From Ulota crispa (lineage: Eukaryota > Streptophyta > Bryopsida > Orthotrichales > Orthotrichaceae), in NCBI GenBank assembly GCA_963920765.1, contig OY987248.1, positions 10,140,539 through 10,204,538 of the forward strand: a stretch of DNA of 64,000 nucleotides, in the 5' to 3' direction. Under the pieces are notes generated by a model. That model was not told where the DNA came from, did no database searches, and was given only the letters and a program-made list of their open reading frames with translations. Position numbers and translations under genes: made by a program. Below, in pieces: positions 62,690 through 64,000 of the stretch (within the stretch, counting starts at the first letter, position 1; each line of letters opens with the position of its first letter).

Positions 62690-62990
62690 CCTGAGGGTTT
62701 ATTGACTCTGTGCACTTGTCAAGGTTTGTTGGCTCTACACATTCTTCTTAGGTTTGCTTGCTTTGTGATCTTTTGCGATTTGTTTGCTCTGCAATCTTCT
62801 TATATTTGTTTGTTTTGTGCTTTTCTCAAGTTTGCTTGCTTTGCACTCTTTTCAAATTTGCTTGCAGCGCGCACTTATCAAAGTTTGTTGGCTCCGAGCA
62901 CTTCTCTAGGTTTGTTGGCTTCGTGCTCATTGCATGTTTGCTTGTTCTGTGCACTTGTCAGGGTTTTTTGACTCCGTGCACTACCACATT
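62690..62990 (+). repeat. 26-27-bp tandem array
   Basis: About ten diverged units of the form GCTnTGTGCACTTnTCAAGTTTGyTT, running from near 62700 to 62985. Because the unit is not a multiple of three yet both reading frames stay open, the overlapping Cys/Leu/Phe-rich open frames here are by-products of the repeat, not genes. Confidence 0.7.
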
Positions 62991-63149
62991 GTAATTAATT
63001 TTGAGGTTTTGCTTTCATTATCTATATGAAATTGCAAGTTTGTGCACATAATGTTGAGTGGGTACACAAAGCAATGTGTAATAGTTTGTGATTGCTAAAT
63101 AAGCAGTGAATGCATTATGAGATTTTGAAAGTCAAGTCCATGCTCCATA

Positions 63150-63890
63150 ACCTTGAATTGCTAATCTATAGTATACATGGAGTTTGTAATTGATTGAACA
63201 ACGATTGCAAGTCAACTAGATTGTGACTGCTTGGTGACTGTGCATTGACTGCATTATGACCAAATTGTAATTATATTATAACTGCGATGGATTTTCACAG
63301 TGATTGCAGAACAACTTCATTGTGACTTTAGAGTGACCTCAATCTAATTGTGTGGTTAGACTATATTGTGACCATGTAATGTTTAAATGGGATTTACATT
63401 AGTCACTGGTGTGTGACTACAATTTGTATGCCTCTATGACTAGTTCATTACTATATTCTACTGGAATGTTTACTATATGGCAAAGCCTAAACCTGTAACT
63501 ATATGTCGACTATGCCTTGACTGAGTAATCACTCAAATACAACTCTGCTATGTCTCACTGACCAATTTCTTACTACTATTTAATGACTCATTAACCACTA
63601 GCCTACGCCTCTAGAGTCACTCACTTGACTACTGTGGTATGACTTTGTGGTGACTAGAAACCAAGTATTTCATTACCCTCATGCCACTTGGATTGAACTG
63701 GACCAAGACTGATAGCCCACAAGGTTACCACTATAAACCAACTCAACGGCAACTAAGCTACAACTGCATGACAATCCATACAACTCTACCATGACTCACT
63801 GATAACTAAGTGATGACAGTCATATGACTTTATGACCACCAAGTGCTACTATTACATGACTCAACAACTACTAGATTGCAACTTTATTAT
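63150..63890. repeat. Quasi-periodic TGACT-rich DNA
   Basis: GTGACTG, TGACTAC, ATGACC and related words recur at loose 10-20-bp spacing for ~740 bp, more than chance would give by eye. No fixed unit could be set. Confidence 0.4.
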
Positions 63891-63896
63891 AACTAA

Positions 63897-64000
63897 CTAG
63901 TATACTGCCCGTTGTGTCGACGGGTTTATGCCCCCACTCCAATCCCTGTGCTCCCCAATCCTTTTGCTCCCATATCCCCATGCCTCCTTATCCATGTGCC
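63897..64000 (-). mobile_element. Probable Helitron 3' end (element runs past the window)
   Basis: On the minus strand: a hairpin with stem CCCGT/ACGGG (63924-63920 with 63912-63908), 7-base loop, then CAGTATA and CTAG at 63900-63897, with a T next (63896). A short GC-rich hairpin ~10 nt before a terminal CTRR, inserted before T, is the Helitron 3' signature (established); CCCGT..ACGGG..CTAG ends are common in plants. The body lies beyond 64000. Confidence 0.5.

Noticed and set aside
62690..62990. Genes in the overlapping Cys/Phe-rich open frames, or a CRISPR array
   Set aside because: The frames are produced by a tandem 26-27-bp repeat; units abut without unique spacers, and the DNA is plant nuclear.

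Overview
The window is plant nuclear DNA: AT-rich, gene-poor, with small exons bounded by GT-AG introns. It holds three recognisable host genes, all on the minus strand and all for organelle-targeted proteins, followed by about 46 kb of nested transposons and a block of mitochondrial DNA. The three genes are land-plant in type. The mitochondrial atp1 copy resembles bryophyte/lycophyte atp1 (as I remember those sequences) more than seed-plant atp1. A decayed piggyBac transposase also points away from the flowering plants. My best guess is a seed-free plant, perhaps a homosporous lycophyte, but this is inference.

Layout. 1-2.7 kb: a five-exon gene for the complex I LYR subunit NDUFB9/B22. 3.2-5.1 kb: four copies of one ~305-bp MITE standing end to end, each junction sharing one TA, with two other MITEs nested inside. 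6.8-8.5 kb: a Stowaway-like MITE, a tiny TTAA-flanked element and another MITE. 8.85-13.06 kb: a 13-exon gene for the phosphoglucan phosphatase SEX4 (plastid starch breakdown). 15.1-17.5 kb: a 9-exon gene for CRUMPLED LEAF (CRL), a plastid-envelope protein of the CpcT/CpeT lyase family. All exon phases in these three genes close without gaps.

21.1-46.3 kb is one nested stack. A ~2.9-kb solo-LTR-like element (TGTGAG...CTCAGA) was split by a 22.3-kb CACTA (En/Spm) element with 26-bp terminal repeats. The CACTA carries a decayed TNP2-type transposase (minus) and a divergent second gene (plus). The second gene's ~9.7-kb intron holds a ~140-bp minisatellite array, which was in turn split by a 6.7-kb L1-type LINE. 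48.3-50.2 kb is a nuclear mitochondrial insertion with nad9 and atp1 pseudogenes; atp1 stops after codon ~376, at what looks like the start of a group II intron. 50.66-53.64 kb is a second, intact copy of the solo-LTR-like element with its own perfect 5-bp target duplication. 54.0-59.35 kb holds a decayed piggyBac-type transposase ending in a CCCCTAAAGG/TTAA terminus. Matching TTAA-flanked termini occur at four other places, which suggests a piggyBac family with small non-autonomous derivatives. 59.4-63.9 kb is AT-rich non-coding DNA with several tandem or palindromic repeats, and the last ~100 bases look like the 3' end of a Helitron.

The three host genes are intact and probably functional. 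Every transposon gene and mitochondrial gene copy shows stops or frameshifts, many of the C-to-T or G-to-A kind expected of methylated, silenced DNA.
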